DNA of 64,000 nt from CAYVLA01 sp964549615 [NCBI: uncultured Thermococci archaeon] (GCA_964549615.1 CAZJVP010000011.1:62001-126000), one strand, 5' to 3'; counted from the stretch's first letter, positions 46,645 through 56,593 are shown. Numbers and translations: made by a program. The notes: generated by a model not told the origin, from the letters alone.

Positions 46645-46752
46645 TATCCTCCGACCAAGCAAGTTGCATATGGAGGCTTGTGCCGTCCTGATCGGATCAG
46701 CGCTGAGACCTTTCAGAAATCCGCATGGAGCCGGAGACAGTTCTCCGAGGGC

Positions 46753-48228
46753 CTAGGTTCTGGGGTAGAAAGGCGGTTTGAATCCCTCGCCCCTGGGACG
46801 ACCGTTCTGGTCGATGTATTGGAACTCCTCCACGAATGCCTTCCTCCCCTTGCCCGCCGGACCGACGAGGTCTATCTGACCGGTGCCGTATACGGCCTCC
46901 TTGACTCCGTCGAGGGCGGGCTCCGCGTATCTAAGGAAGAACTCCTCAAGCTGGGACTTCATCGAGGCGATGACGTCACGGCTTCCCGGCTCTTGGATCA
47001 GGTTGTTTCTTTCACCCGGGTCCTGTATGATGTTGTAAAGCTCGTTGGGGCCATACGGATAACGATGAACGTACTTCCACTCCCTGTCGCGGATCATCCG
47101 GACGGGCCCGTATTCATCGAAGACGACGATGTGGCTGTGCCCTTTTGCCTTCCTGCCGCGCAGCAGCGGGGCGAAGCTCTTCCCCGGCAGATTGGCCGGG
47201 ATGAGGCTCCGGAATCCCAAGAAGTCAAGGAGCGTGGGCAGGAAGTCGTACTGGCTGTGCAGCCCGTCGTCCACGACCCCGCGCGGGCATGTTCCTGGCA
47301 TCGAGGCTATCGCGGGCACCTTCACGGACGTATCATACATGTTCAGGGGGAACGTTCCATTCCCCTTGCCGAAGAAGCCGTGGTGGCCCATATTCATCCC
47401 GTTGTCGCTGAGGAAGAAGACCAAGGTGTCCTGCCTGAGGCCCCGTTCATGCAGCTTGTCCAAGAGCCTGCCGATGTTGCCATCCATCGCGGTGACGGCG
47501 GCGAAGTAGCCTTTCAGGATCTCCCTCCTCTGTTGCCCAGTGCCCCTCGGTGCGGTGGCAATCTGCCAAGGGTGTGGCGGCTCCTCCGGGCAGGATTCAA
47601 AAGGGCAGCTGTCATAGGACGCAACCAGGTCCTCGGGGTGTTGGCCCACCCACGGGCTGTGCGGGGCAGTGTAGTGGACGCTAAGGTAGAATGGGCGCTC
47701 ATCCTTGGCGCGGCGGTCGATGAACTGCAGGGCGTCGTCGGTTATCACGTCCGTCACATAGCCCGGATCGTTGTAGGCTCTGCCTTTGCGTACCATGGGT
47801 GCGTTGTGGTAGTTGCTGCCTCCCCTTTGGTGGACGAACCAATGGCTGAAGCGTTTCTGGGGCCGGAGGCTGTTGCCGAGATGCCACTTGCCGCTGATGC
47901 CGCACACGTACCCTTGTTCGGCGAGGATCTCGGTGAAGCCGGTGATGCCTCGAAGGTACTCGATGGCCGTCTCGTCCTTCTCCGTCATGTTTCCCTTTCT
48001 GATCCAGTCGTGGACGCCGTGCTGCGAAGGGATTCTGCCGGTGAGGAGCGTTGCCCTCGCGGGCGAGCAAACGGGCGACGAGCAGAAAAAGTTCTCGAAC
48101 CTGATTCCTTCCCTGGCCAGGCGGTCCAGGGTCGGGGTGCGGATCTCCGGGTTTCCGGCGCAGCCCATTGCCCAGCATCCTTGGTCATCGCTGAGGATGA
48201 CGATAACGTTCGGGTGGTCGGATCCCAT
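46753..48228 (-). CDS. Type I sulfatase
   Basis: 491 residues. The N-terminal PNVIVILSDDQG supplies metal-binding Asp residues, and Cys54 in C-S-P-A-R is the residue converted to formylglycine (C-x-P-x-R followed by ATLLTGR). Later motifs GKWHLGN, DNGMNMGHHG and the C-terminal helical part complete the alkaline-phosphatase-like fold. It hydrolyses sulfate esters, here probably from sulfated polysaccharide. A maturase (FGE or anSME) would be needed; none is recognised in the window. No signal peptide is seen, so it is probably cytoplasmic. Confidence 0.93.
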   Translation of the reverse strand: MGSDHPNVIVILSDDQGCWAMGCAGNPEIRTPTLDRLAREGIRFENFFCSSPVCSPARATLLTGRIPSQHGVHDWIRKGNMTEKDETAIEYLRGITGFTEILAEQGYVCGISGKWHLGNSLRPQKRFSHWFVHQRGGSNYHNAPMVRKGRAYNDPGYVTDVITDDALQFIDRRAKDERPFYLSVHYTAPHSPWVGQHPEDLVASYDSCPFESCPEEPPHPWQIATAPRGTGQQRREILKGYFAAVTAMDGNIGRLLDKLHERGLRQDTLVFFLSDNGMNMGHHGFFGKGNGTFPLNMYDTSVKVPAIASMPGTCPRGVVDDGLHSQYDFLPTLLDFLGFRSLIPANLPGKSFAPLLRGRKAKGHSHIVVFDEYGPVRMIRDREWKYVHRYPYGPNELYNIIQDPGERNNLIQEPGSRDVIASMKSQLEEFFLRYAEPALDGVKEAVYGTGQIDLVGPAGKGRKAFVEEFQYIDQNGRPRGEGFKPPFYPRT

Positions 48229-48332
48229 CTCACATTCCTTCTTGCGTCGTCATGGCCCATCGCTTGGACAATAAGTATCTTTGTCCGGGGATCGAGGCAG
48301 ATATCGGATAGCACCCGAACGGACCCTCGGCA

Positions 48333-49559
48333 CTAGAGCTGGAACCTAGTGACGCCGACTGTCCGGTAGGCGGCCCTCCTGACCATGAGAGTCCAGAGGA
48401 TGAAGCCGGTCACCATGGCCGTGCCGCTGACGGTGAACCACTCTATGAGATAGACCCACATCAAGGCCTCATCTTTGGCCTTAAGGGCAATGTTCGTGAC
48501 CTCGCCGATCTTCGCGAAGGCTTTGTCCAAGGCAACCATGCTATCCTCATACTCGCCCTTGATGTAGAGCCTGACGACCTCCTTCCTCAATAGATCGGCG
48601 TTGCCTAGCTCAGCCTCGGCCCTCCTGAGGTTGCCGCCGAACTTCTCGGCGAAGTCGATGACGGATATGGCAAATGACCTCGTCACGTAGAAACTCGTCA
48701 ACCTGGTCCGGAGCTTGAGGAACAGCGACACATCCTCCGGTATGCTCACCTTGGCAGCGTAGTAGATGAGGTTGCTCATGAACAACGGCCCGTACTCCCA
48801 CCTGTGGAAGAACTGGGGCCCGTTCCCGCCCCAGTCGAAGACGAATGCTTCGGTCCTACCCTCGCCCATCTCCATATACAGCAGGATCGGCGAGTTCGGA
48901 GGATTTCGATCGCTTCTTCCCACGACCACGCATCCGGGGCGCTCTCCCACCCTCTGGTGGGCGAAAAGCGGGCACTGCTGCCACGGGATGTTCCTCACCA
49001 GCGGGTGGTCCTCATAACCTCTCTCGGGAACTAGGCGGTACTGCGAACCCAAACCCCAAGCCTCTCCAGTGAGCTTGCAGGGAAGGATGTCTGCAACCGG
49101 CGAGGGGTCCCAGCTGGGATGGGCATCGCCCTGGCCGCTGAAGGACTGCGGCCCTCCGCCCATCAGGAAGCCCATGCCGCCATCGATCACGCCCTTCTTG
49201 ATCCAAGTCTGGATGTTGGGCGGAAAGAATGGCTCCCGGGCATCCGCGATTATCACCACGTCATACTCCTCCCTCATCCGCTGTTCGGTGCGAGGCACAT
49301 ACATGCGGAGGCTGGCCGCAGCCTCGACGATGGAGGCATACTGGAAGGTGATGAATTCGACCGGAACGGGCGTCAGTTTAACCATGGGGTCGAGCGCTAT
49401 CATCGGAGTGACGAACCCGGCGCCGAACAGGGCGTCCCCCATGAAGAGCACCCTCACTTGGCCCGTCTGGGGATCGACGCGCGGCGTGTCGGCCGCGTGG
49501 CAGAGCCGGCCTGCAGGCAACAGCACCAGGAGGGCGACGGCAAGAAATTCCTTCCTCAT
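48333..49559 (-). CDS. Membrane-anchored GATase1-like protein, paralogue 2
   Basis: 408 residues. Signal peptide MRKEFLAVALLVLLPAGRLCHA; then GATase1-like alpha/beta domain (VRVLFMGDALFGAGFV, YDVVIIADAREPFFP, MGFLMGGGPQSFSGQGD, VADILPCKL). The residue before GGG is Gly, so no cysteine nucleophile is present. A helical stalk (ADLLRKEVVRLYIKGEYEDSMVALDKAF) and the terminal module WVYxxEW...LWxxMVRRAAYRTV follow. It is divergent from paralogue 3. TATA-like GCTTTTAAGC (49581-49590) sits about 25 nt before ATG 49559. Confidence 0.78.
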   Translation of the reverse strand: MRKEFLAVALLVLLPAGRLCHAADTPRVDPQTGQVRVLFMGDALFGAGFVTPMIALDPMVKLTPVPVEFITFQYASIVEAAASLRMYVPRTEQRMREEYDVVIIADAREPFFPPNIQTWIKKGVIDGGMGFLMGGGPQSFSGQGDAHPSWDPSPVADILPCKLTGEAWGLGSQYRLVPERGYEDHPLVRNIPWQQCPLFAHQRVGERPGCVVVGRSDRNPPNSPILLYMEMGEGRTEAFVFDWGGNGPQFFHRWEYGPLFMSNLIYYAAKVSIPEDVSLFLKLRTRLTSFYVTRSFAISVIDFAEKFGGNLRRAEAELGNADLLRKEVVRLYIKGEYEDSMVALDKAFAKIGEVTNIALKAKDEALMWVYLIEWFTVSGTAMVTGFILWTLMVRRAAYRTVGVTRFQL

Positions 49560-49580
49560 CCCGGGAGGCTCTGCCCGTCA

Positions 49581-49590
49581 GCTTAAAAGC
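49581..49590 (-). promoter_or_regulatory. TATA-like box for GATase1-like paralogue 2
   Basis: GCTTTTAAGC on the minus strand, about 25 nt from ATG 49559, giving a leaderless transcript. Confidence 0.5.
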
Positions 49591-50005
49591 ATAACGGCGG
49601 AAGTTGCGCCGCGTTGGCAAATCAGAAGATATGCACCGTGGCGTGCGGGCTACGGCGAATCGGCTCCCTCGAAGGATCGGGAGGCGGGCGCGCGTTTCGG
49701 AATGCAAGAGCGCTCGACCGCCCATCTCCCGGCATAGAGACGCTTCGCCGGCAAAGATGCTGGAGGGCAAAGTCCACTCGAGGATCTTTGGCCCCGCGGC
49801 CTTGGCAGGACGTACGAGGATAGGATAACTTATTATGAGGGAGGCTCCTTGCCTCCTCGTGGTCGGGAGAGCACCAGGATGCCCGATGGGCAGCGTCTGA
49901 GGAGAGGCGCTAGGCTCTACCGGGCCGACTTTCGGACCGATGGCATTGCGCGCGAGGGGTGGCCGGAGAAGGAGAGCGTCCGTGCGTAGAGAGGGAGGCT
50001 TGGCT
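49591..50005. other. Intergenic region between divergent paralogues
   Basis: About 415 nt; no gene supported. ACTTATTATG at about 49828-49837 is a possible TATA box for paralogue 3 (leader about 145 nt). GAGGGAGG at 49991-49998 is the ribosome site. Confidence 0.45.
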
Positions 50006-51211
50006 GTGAGGGTGGTCTGGGCTGTTCTTTTCTTGCTGCTTGGAGTTCCATGCGTCGTCGGCGCAAAGGGTTTGGACCCGAGAAGGGTTGGAGTCCTATA
50101 CACGGGCGATCCCTACCCGGGCGTCACACCCTACCTGTCCATGAAGGAGGACGCCTTCACCGTTGTGACCCCCGTCCAGGCGTCATACATCCACTACGCG
50201 GGAATAAGCTCGGAGGACATAAGGAAGTCGATGAGGACGTACATGGCGCGCACATACCAGGACTACATCGACAAGTACGATGTCCTGATCCTGAGCGATT
50301 CATTCAGGGGCGTCTTCAGCAATGAGCAGACGTACTGGTTTAGGGATGGCGTCCTAGAGGAGGGGATGGGCCTCTTGATGGTTGGAGGATGGGAGAGCTT
50401 CGGGGGCAGCTGGACCGGGTCCCCGGTTGAGGAGGTCCTTCCCGTCAGTTTCCCAAGCAACATCTGGGTCAGCGGCAGCATAAGGATCGAGGTCACCGAG
50501 CAGGGATACAGGAACGAGTTCATACAGAGCCTCCCCTACAAACCGCTCCCCGAGTACATGAGGATAGGAACCGACGGCAACTACGTCATCCAGAAGGAGG
50601 GATCGGAGCTTCTGGCCCGCTGGATCGTGAAGACGAACCAGTACGAGAACCCGCCGTGCTACGTGACGTGGGCGATAGGGAAGGGGAGGACCTTCGCAAT
50701 GTGCCATGACTGGACGCCGGCCGGCGGATGGATCATGTCCAGATGGGACTACTACAGGGACTACTCGATCAACCTCATGCTCTATCTGGCTGGGAGAACC
50801 CTGCCAAACGACCCCGTCCAGGTCCACGAGTACAGGAGGATCATACACGACCTGGCAATAGGAAGGAGCACTCTGTTCTCCCTTATAGAGTTCGTTGAGA
50901 GCTTCGGCGGGAGCGGCCGGGCAATCGACGAGGAGATCCTCACCCTGGATGAGATCGTGGCGGGCGCCAAGGAATCCTACTTGAACCACGACTGGGCCGA
51001 GGCCCTGACGACCGCCGAGGCGGCTATGGACAAGCTCGGGGAGATCGAGCAGCTGGCCGTCAAGGTTAAGAATGATGCCCTCTTCTGGGTCTACGTCGTC
51101 GAGTGGCTGAGCGTGACGGGCGTGAGCCTTCTCGCCGGGACGGTTCTCTGGTTGTTGATGGTGCGGAGGGCGCTGTACCGGGAGGTCAAGGTGACCAGGG
51201 GTCAGGTGTAG
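50006..51211 (+). CDS. Membrane-anchored GATase1-like protein, paralogue 3
   Basis: 401 residues from GTG 50006, chosen because GAGGGAGG lies about 7 nt upstream and the signal peptide (VRVVWAVLFLLLGVPCVVGA) then starts at residue 1; the open frame extends to ATG 49940. Ectodomain motifs: RVGVLYTGDPYPG, YDVLILSDSFRGVF, MGLLMVGGWESFGGSW, VEEVLPVSFP. Val replaces the Cys at the nucleophile position. The stalk (SLIEFVESFGG...EILTLDEIV) and the C-terminal module (WVYVVEW...LWLLMVRRALYREV) match the other copies. The 3' end overlaps the convergent GDPD gene by 10 nt. Confidence 0.78.
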   Translation: MRVVWAVLFLLLGVPCVVGAKGLDPRRVGVLYTGDPYPGVTPYLSMKEDAFTVVTPVQASYIHYAGISSEDIRKSMRTYMARTYQDYIDKYDVLILSDSFRGVFSNEQTYWFRDGVLEEGMGLLMVGGWESFGGSWTGSPVEEVLPVSFPSNIWVSGSIRIEVTEQGYRNEFIQSLPYKPLPEYMRIGTDGNYVIQKEGSELLARWIVKTNQYENPPCYVTWAIGKGRTFAMCHDWTPAGGWIMSRWDYYRDYSINLMLYLAGRTLPNDPVQVHEYRRIIHDLAIGRSTLFSLIEFVESFGGSGRAIDEEILTLDEIVAGAKESYLNHDWAEALTTAEAAMDKLGEIEQLAVKVKNDALFWVYVVEWLSVTGVSLLAGTVLWLLMVRRALYREVKVTRGQV

Positions 51212-51987
51212 CGGCTCGTCCGAGTTGCCACGCCCCACCTCTCCAGAAGCTTCCTAATCTCGCCGGGGTAGTCCGTCTCGAGGATGTCGGCCCCAAGCCT
51301 CACGGCAAGGGCAGCTCCCCCCTCGTTGTCGTTTTCGCCAAGAATGGATTGGTAGACGGTGACGCCCGCCTCCAGCGCGATGCGATAGCTTTCCTCGTTA
51401 AGCGTGTGCCTGTTGAAGTTGAGGGCATCCGGGTGGAGGTCGTCTAGGGCGCGCCCGATGGTGGTTGGCGTTATCCCCATGAGCAGCGTGCTGATCTGTG
51501 GACAAAGATCCTTCGCCTGCCTCAGGATGTCGTGGCTTGGACTTGAGATCATGGTGGCGCGCTGCAGCCCCAGCTCGGTGACGGACTCGACAACCTCGCT
51601 AACGCTGGCGTTCTTGATCTCGACGTTCACCTCGACGCCGGCTCGTTTGACGAACTCCAATGCCTCGGCCAAGGTGGGAATCCTGGTTCCCTTGAAGCTG
51701 GCGAAGGGAGGAACCCCAGCGTCGAGGGCCTTGATCTCAGACAAGGTCATCTCGGCTACCTTGCCCGTGCCGTTCGTTAGGCCATCCACCGTCGAGTTGT
51801 GTATGACGACCAGCTCGCCATCAGCGGTCGTGTGCACATCGATCTCAATCATATCCGCCCCCAGTTCGACCGCCTTCTGGAAGGCCGGGATGGTGTTCTG
51901 GGGTGCAAGGCGCATCGCGCCCCTGTGGGCCGCGACCTTCACGACCTTCCTCAAGATCGGCACCTTTGCGTGACCGCGCGTCACCAT
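51202..51987 (-). CDS. Glycerophosphodiester phosphodiesterase
   Basis: 261 residues of a TIM barrel with the family's first His in [15 protein letters not shown], Glu and Asp in [18 protein letters not shown] (second catalytic His included), and Glu in VNVEIKN. GDPD enzymes split glycerophosphodiesters to sn-glycerol 3-phosphate and an alcohol; in this setting other phosphodiesters (lipid or teichoic-like) are possible. No signal peptide. The start overlaps the end of the fucose-isomerase-like gene by 7 nt, so the two are cotranscribed. Confidence 0.9.
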   Translation of the reverse strand: MVTRGHAKVPILRKVVKVAAHRGAMRLAPQNTIPAFQKAVELGADMIEIDVHTTADGELVVIHNSTVDGLTNGTGKVAEMTLSEIKALDAGVPPFASFKGTRIPTLAEALEFVKRAGVEVNVEIKNASVSEVVESVTELGLQRATMISSPSHDILRQAKDLCPQISTLLMGITPTTIGRALDDLHPDALNFNRHTLNEESYRIALEAGVTVYQSILGENDNEGGAALAVRLGADILETDYPGEIRKLLERWGVATRTSRYT

Positions 51988-53675
51988 GGGCGTCCGTTCT
52001 TACGCGTTCCGCAGATGTTGACCTTCATCCCCAAGGCTTTGGCCATCCACGCCTTGGCAAGCATGGCCTCGTCCGCGGACCTTGCGTCGTTCGCATAGAC
52101 GACCTGGATATGGTTGCTCTTGTGCTTCGCCATCATCTGATCGCGCGAGACCCCGTAAAGCACCGCGTGCATTATGGGCCATTCCGGCGTCGTGGACTCG
52201 GATCGCCTTCGCGTCTCCTGCTCGGGGAGGTCTATTGCGGCTGCGCGCCCGAGGTCCATGCAAAGCGAGTTCTTCTCAACGTAGATTCGGCTCCAGACGA
52301 TCTCCCCCGCCTTCGAGACGCCCTTTATCGACCCGCCCCCCAGGCGGAAGTACATGGCGGGCTGGCGTTCGCTTACCGCACCCCTGAACCCTCCCTTGAG
52401 ATGCTCTGGGGGAACGGCGCCGCTGATCTCGAAGACCCAGACGTACTCCTTCGTTGTGCCGGATCTATCCCAGTCGCCCCAGCGTATGTCGTGGAGCGTG
52501 GTCTCCACCGGGAGCCCCATCGCCTTGTGTATGCGGTATGTCATCAGGGCATCCAAGCCCGAGCATTCGTCGACCTCGTTGAAGTGGGGTAGCGGCTCGC
52601 CCTCGTACAGCACCCTGCTTCCGTCCGCGGATCTGACCGGGGGCCTGTCGCGGTTATTCAGCAAGCCCTCGACGAGGTCGCTCGCCGGCAATAGATCCTT
52701 GAGGCCCTGCTGGTATTGTATGCCTATGGTGTGGCAACCGAACTCGTCCGCGATGCGCAGCGCCGCGATGTACATCTTGCACTGGGTCAGCACCTGGGCT
52801 TCGGTTAGCTGCGTCGCCTCGTCGGTACCCAGATTGAACCTCATGCCGCGGTCCAACAGCCAGGCGTACACCTCCCTTGCCTCTTGGTCGCTCACCTGGG
52901 TCGTGGCGTAGTAGAGCGCGGACTGGCTGAGCCTCTCCTTGTACACCCCCGTTGGGTTGAGAAGATGATCGGGTATGATGGCGTTGAACATGCCCATGCA
53001 TCCCTCGTCGAAAACCCCCATGATGGCCTTCTCGCGCCTCAGCTGTTCGGCCAGGGCCTCTGCAAGGGCCTTCACCTTTGCAGGCACCCTGATCTTGTCG
53101 AGGGGCTTGACGTGGTCGGTCTTGTGTCTCACGCGGCCCGTCTTGAGCCACGTCGAGAGCTTCGCGATAAACTTCTCGTCGGAGAAGTCCTCGCTCCAGA
53201 GCATCGAGTACTTGACGCCTGCCTTTGTGAGGGACCCGGCTAGGTTGAGCATCCCAACCAGTCCGGGCCATCGCCCGGACCAGTTCGCAACGAGGAGGAT
53301 CGGCCCTTTGTGGGATATCAGCCCGTGAAGCACGTGATGGGAGTACTGCCAGACGGACTCGGCCACGATCAGCTTGGCCTCGGGATCGATGTTGGCGAAG
53401 ACGGCCATGCCCTCCTTCTGGGATGAGATGAAGCCGTGCCCTTGCTCGGGCTTGTAGGGGTGTGCCCTGACAAGTTCGAAGCCACACTTGGCGACTGCCT
53501 TGGCCAGTTCCTCCTCCATCGCGGCCTGAGTGGGCCAGCATACCTGGTTTGCGCTCAGACGCAGATCGCCGCTTGCGACCATCAGAACCTGATTGTGCTT
53601 CACCTTCTTGGGTTTGGGAATCTTCGGCAGCTGGTATCCAGCCAAAATCTTCTCCCTCCTCGGTTGCTTGGGCAT
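51981..53675 (-). CDS. L-fucose isomerase-like protein
   Basis: 564 residues from ATG 53675 (MPKQPRRE); the frame runs further to 54101 without protein character. The FucI/AraA superfamily pattern is visible: an N-terminal alpha/beta domain ([35 protein letters not shown]), [33 protein letters not shown], and the C-terminal beta domain ending [13 protein letters not shown]. These enzymes interconvert aldose and ketose (fucose/arabinose) with Mn ions. Length is a little below FucI proper. CCATTTAATA about 22 nt upstream supports a leaderless start. With GH106 and the AKR this supports deoxy-sugar use, but specificity is not proven. Confidence 0.82.
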   Translation of the reverse strand: MPKQPRREKILAGYQLPKIPKPKKVKHNQVLMVASGDLRLSANQVCWPTQAAMEEELAKAVAKCGFELVRAHPYKPEQGHGFISSQKEGMAVFANIDPEAKLIVAESVWQYSHHVLHGLISHKGPILLVANWSGRWPGLVGMLNLAGSLTKAGVKYSMLWSEDFSDEKFIAKLSTWLKTGRVRHKTDHVKPLDKIRVPAKVKALAEALAEQLRREKAIMGVFDEGCMGMFNAIIPDHLLNPTGVYKERLSQSALYYATTQVSDQEAREVYAWLLDRGMRFNLGTDEATQLTEAQVLTQCKMYIAALRIADEFGCHTIGIQYQQGLKDLLPASDLVEGLLNNRDRPPVRSADGSRVLYEGEPLPHFNEVDECSGLDALMTYRIHKAMGLPVETTLHDIRWGDWDRSGTTKEYVWVFEISGAVPPEHLKGGFRGAVSERQPAMYFRLGGGSIKGVSKAGEIVWSRIYVEKNSLCMDLGRAAAIDLPEQETRRRSESTTPEWPIMHAVLYGVSRDQMMAKHKSNHIQVVYANDARSADEAMLAKAWMAKALGMKVNICGTRKNGRPW

Positions 53676-53690
53676 GAAGCGGGCTTGGTC

Positions 53691-53700
53691 TATTAAATGG
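53691..53700 (-). promoter_or_regulatory. TATA-like box for fucose isomerase-like/GDPD operon
   Basis: CCATTTAATA on the minus strand about 22 nt before ATG 53675. Confidence 0.45.
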
Positions 53701-53844
53701 TGGGGGCTGGTCGAACCCGAAGACCAGACAACCTTACGAATTCGATATGAGGTTCGGGAGATAGATCGAGACTGCCTCGTGCGGCTAGGTCGGTCTGCCT
53801 CGATGCATGGACGCCGACGCAGGGGGGTCACGAACGCAGGGAAA

Positions 53845-53854
53845 CCATTAAACC
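53845..53854 (+). promoter_or_regulatory. TATA-like box for TIM-barrel/CBM-like protein
   Basis: CCATTAAACC about 25 nt upstream of ATG 53875, favouring that start over the longer frame from 53593. Confidence 0.45.
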
Positions 53855-53874
53855 TTGTCACGGCCTTCGCTCGC

Positions 53875-55575
53875 ATGATGATCCGCAACTCCCACAGAAG
53901 GCTAAACAGCTTCGTCACGGAACTGCTCGCCGCCAAGCCGGACCAGCATCGGCGACGCCTCGTGTACGACTTCGAAAATCCCAGGCGGGGATGGGTCTTC
54001 TTCAGAACCACTGCCAGACTTGGTAAGACAGGGACCGCGAAGCTATACTTGGAGTCAGGATCCAAAAGGATCGCTCTAACCAGCCACGGTTCGCCAGGCA
54101 CATCAACCTCCGAGGCAATGCGGCACCTACGGAAGGGCAGACACAGGCTGCGCCTTGCTCAGAAGGGGGAATGCTCGGTATCATCGTTGGTCGTCAGGGC
54201 GATCCCAGAGATCCTCTATGCAAACTACCCCTCGAACCCGCACCTCAAGGAGTACGGCTCCTACGACTGGGATTACCTGGGCAGGATTGGGATGCTGGGC
54301 AACGTCAACACGATCATCACCGGATCTTTCGGGGATTGGGCAAGGGAGTGGGCGAAGCGGGGAGGTAAGGTCGTCCAGCAGGTCGGCGTTCCTGGACTTC
54401 GCCGGGAAGAAACAGTCACGGTCGAGTCGGCGTACGATTATTGGGCGCGCACCGAGGGCATGACGCACCCGTGCATGTCGGGGGTGATCGCGGATGAATT
54501 CCCTGCGGCCGAAGGCAAGATGGACATCTGGGCAACGGCGGTCAAACGGCTTGCGAGGAAAGGAAGGGGGCGTTCGTTCTACGCCTACATCGGCGGCGAG
54601 CCCGCGCGGCTCAGGCCCTTCATCGAACCGCTGCTGGGGCAGGCGAACTGCTGCTTTGCGAACGAGCGGTATCTCAAGGAGCAGCCCACCGAGGAGATGG
54701 CAAAGCAGTTCCTAGAACGGGAGCTCAAGCGTGACCTTGAGGGCTACAAGGCGTATGCGCCCGATTTCCAGAAAAGGCTGATACTGGTCCTGGGGCTGCT
54801 ATGCGGGCCGCCGGAGTCCCTGAACACCCGTCCTGGTGCGAGCTACAAGGTTTACATGGACATGCAGTTCCATCTGATCGCAAGTGATCCTGCCTTCGAC
54901 GGGATCTATGGGATAGAGGAGTACCTCAGCTCCTATGCGGATGAGGAGTATCTGCGGTGGGCTGCCAAGCTCTACAGGCACTATTGCATAGAGGGCAAGA
55001 GGACTCGCCTCTCCAGTGACCCCTATGTCCTCAACCACCTCGAGAACCCTGACTTCGAGGACGGCCTAAAGGGCTGGAGGGTCATGCCGGCCGAGCCTGG
55101 AAGCATCGATACGAGGTCGATGGAGGGGCTGGGATGGCTTCAGGGGAGATTCACCAGGGAGGGAGAGGGAGATAGGTTCCTTTGGATGAGGCGTTGCGCC
55201 AATAGGCCGAACGTAGTCTCGCAAACCGTCAAGAACCTACAGCCAGGCCGACCGTACTCGCTCAAGCTCTACGTCGCCGACTACCTGGAACTGACCAAGA
55301 ACCAGAAGCATTCAGTCCGGGTAAGAATGGAGGGCGTTGACCTAGTAACCGATAAGTGCTTCCACGCGGTCTATCCCAACTGCTACTCCCACCACATCCC
55401 CAGGTTCGGCGATCGGAACACCTACTTCAACTTCATCCGTCTTGTCTTCTATCCCCGTGCGCCGAGGGCAGAGCTCTCCATATCCGACTGGACCTCGGAC
55501 GATCAACCTGGAGGGGCGGTCGGACAGGAGCTCATGTATAACTTCGTCGAGATCGAGCCCTACCTAATTGACTAG
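53875..55575 (+). CDS. Putative TIM-barrel protein with C-terminal carbohydrate-binding-like domain
   Basis: 566 residues from ATG 53875 ([10 protein letters not shown]). An N-terminal small beta domain ([13 protein letters not shown]...[16 protein letters not shown], about 25-115) precedes a barrel-like region: [79 protein letters not shown]-terminal CBM4/9-like jelly roll follows ([21 protein letters not shown], about 475-560). DEF and the IEE pair are at strand ends and may be catalytic. No signal peptide is evident. No named family; probably a glycoside hydrolase. Confidence 0.6.
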   Translation: MMIRNSHRRLNSFVTELLAAKPDQHRRRLVYDFENPRRGWVFFRTTARLGKTGTAKLYLESGSKRIALTSHGSPGTSTSEAMRHLRKGRHRLRLAQKGECSVSSLVVRAIPEILYANYPSNPHLKEYGSYDWDYLGRIGMLGNVNTIITGSFGDWAREWAKRGGKVVQQVGVPGLRREETVTVESAYDYWARTEGMTHPCMSGVIADEFPAAEGKMDIWATAVKRLARKGRGRSFYAYIGGEPARLRPFIEPLLGQANCCFANERYLKEQPTEEMAKQFLERELKRDLEGYKAYAPDFQKRLILVLGLLCGPPESLNTRPGASYKVYMDMQFHLIASDPAFDGIYGIEEYLSSYADEEYLRWAAKLYRHYCIEGKRTRLSSDPYVLNHLENPDFEDGLKGWRVMPAEPGSIDTRSMEGLGWLQGRFTREGEGDRFLWMRRCANRPNVVSQTVKNLQPGRPYSLKLYVADYLELTKNQKHSVRVRMEGVDLVTDKCFHAVYPNCYSHHIPRFGDRNTYFNFIRLVFYPRAPRAELSISDWTSDDQPGGAVGQELMYNFVEIEPYLID

Positions 55576-55650
55576 GATCATGTTTCGTTCAGCTTGGTGC
55601 GCCGTGGGTGCCAGGCTCGTCCAGAGAGGTGCACGCAGGCGAGCGGGGGC

Positions 55651-56475
55651 CTAGAGCCGGAACCCTACATCCTTGCCATCGACGAGGGTCTGGACCGTCA
55701 GGTACTGTTCGATGTTGGATGTCCGGATCTTGTCCCCCAGGACCTTCTCGACCTGGAAAACGCCGGCGGTGCCGCTTGAGTGTACCCGTATCAGAACGGG
55801 GGTCTCCTCCCCGGGGAGGATTTCGACCTTCTGGATCGAGAGGGCGGAGAGGGAGTGTATGTCCACATTTCCCCTGTCATAAGGGTAGCGCGCCCGTCCC
55901 TTCTCCATGTCCGTCCCGTCTCCAACGCGGACGCACCCGGCCTCGACCGTAACGCAGCGAATGCTCTCCTCGTGGCTGTAGATGGAGTTGAGTATCTCGC
56001 ACTCGATCTGGATCGCCTTCTTCGTCCTGCCGTAGATCGCCTCCGTCAGGCGCTTCACGATGGGGCATGCGAGGGCGACGGAGTGTATGTGATGGTCGGT
56101 GCGGTGGATCGCATTGCCGATATCATGCAGGTAGGCACCGGCGATCGTGATCAGCGTGGAGTCGTCGATGTCCCCTTCTCCCTCCCTCACGATCGTGGGA
56201 GGCACCTTGGCTGCAATCAGGTCCAGTATCCGGACCGAGTTCCTTGCCGAGATCGCTGCGTGGACCGGACCGTGGTCGTTGTATCCGAGCCTCTTGACCG
56301 CCATCGAGTTGGACATGTACAAGTATGCAGTGACCTCAGGGTCCGAGCAAAGCTTCCTGAAGGCCAACCTCGACTTCGGCCTACGGGCTAGAGCGGATCT
56401 GAGCTCCTTCTTCGCGGTTTGGCCTTGTGGTTTTTCCTCTGCCAACTTTCGTCCCGCAGGGGGGCTTCGAGGCAT
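55651..56475 (-). CDS. HD-domain phosphohydrolase
   Basis: 274 residues. The HD metal site is clear: His68 in YNDHGPVH, His117-Asp118 in YLHDIGNAIH, the HHIH pair near 128-131 and a later Asp in RVGDGTDM. A C-terminal alpha/beta segment (VLIRVHSSGTAGVFQVEKVLGDKIRTS) follows. Archaeal proteins of this shape act on nucleotides or phosphodiesters, but the substrate is unknown. Convergent with the upstream TIM-barrel gene. Confidence 0.85.
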   Translation of the reverse strand: MPRSPPAGRKLAEEKPQGQTAKKELRSALARRPKSRLAFRKLCSDPEVTAYLYMSNSMAVKRLGYNDHGPVHAAISARNSVRILDLIAAKVPPTIVREGEGDIDDSTLITIAGAYLHDIGNAIHRTDHHIHSVALACPIVKRLTEAIYGRTKKAIQIECEILNSIYSHEESIRCVTVEAGCVRVGDGTDMEKGRARYPYDRGNVDIHSLSALSIQKVEILPGEETPVLIRVHSSGTAGVFQVEKVLGDKIRTSNIEQYLTVQTLVDGKDVGFRL

Positions 56476-56593
56476 TCGTGAAAAAGCTTACTTGAACCAG
56501 CGCCTACGGACTCACGGTGGTAGGGTGGCTGAAGCAAGCCTGGGCATTATTCACCGCTACGTTCACCGGTGCCTGGCCGGTTGCGGACCCGCG

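Noticed and set aside
46678-48336. Long plus-strand open frame opposite the sulfatase (over 550 codons)
   Set aside because: Antisense shadow caused by high GC; the minus-strand sulfatase has all family motifs and the plus frame has none.
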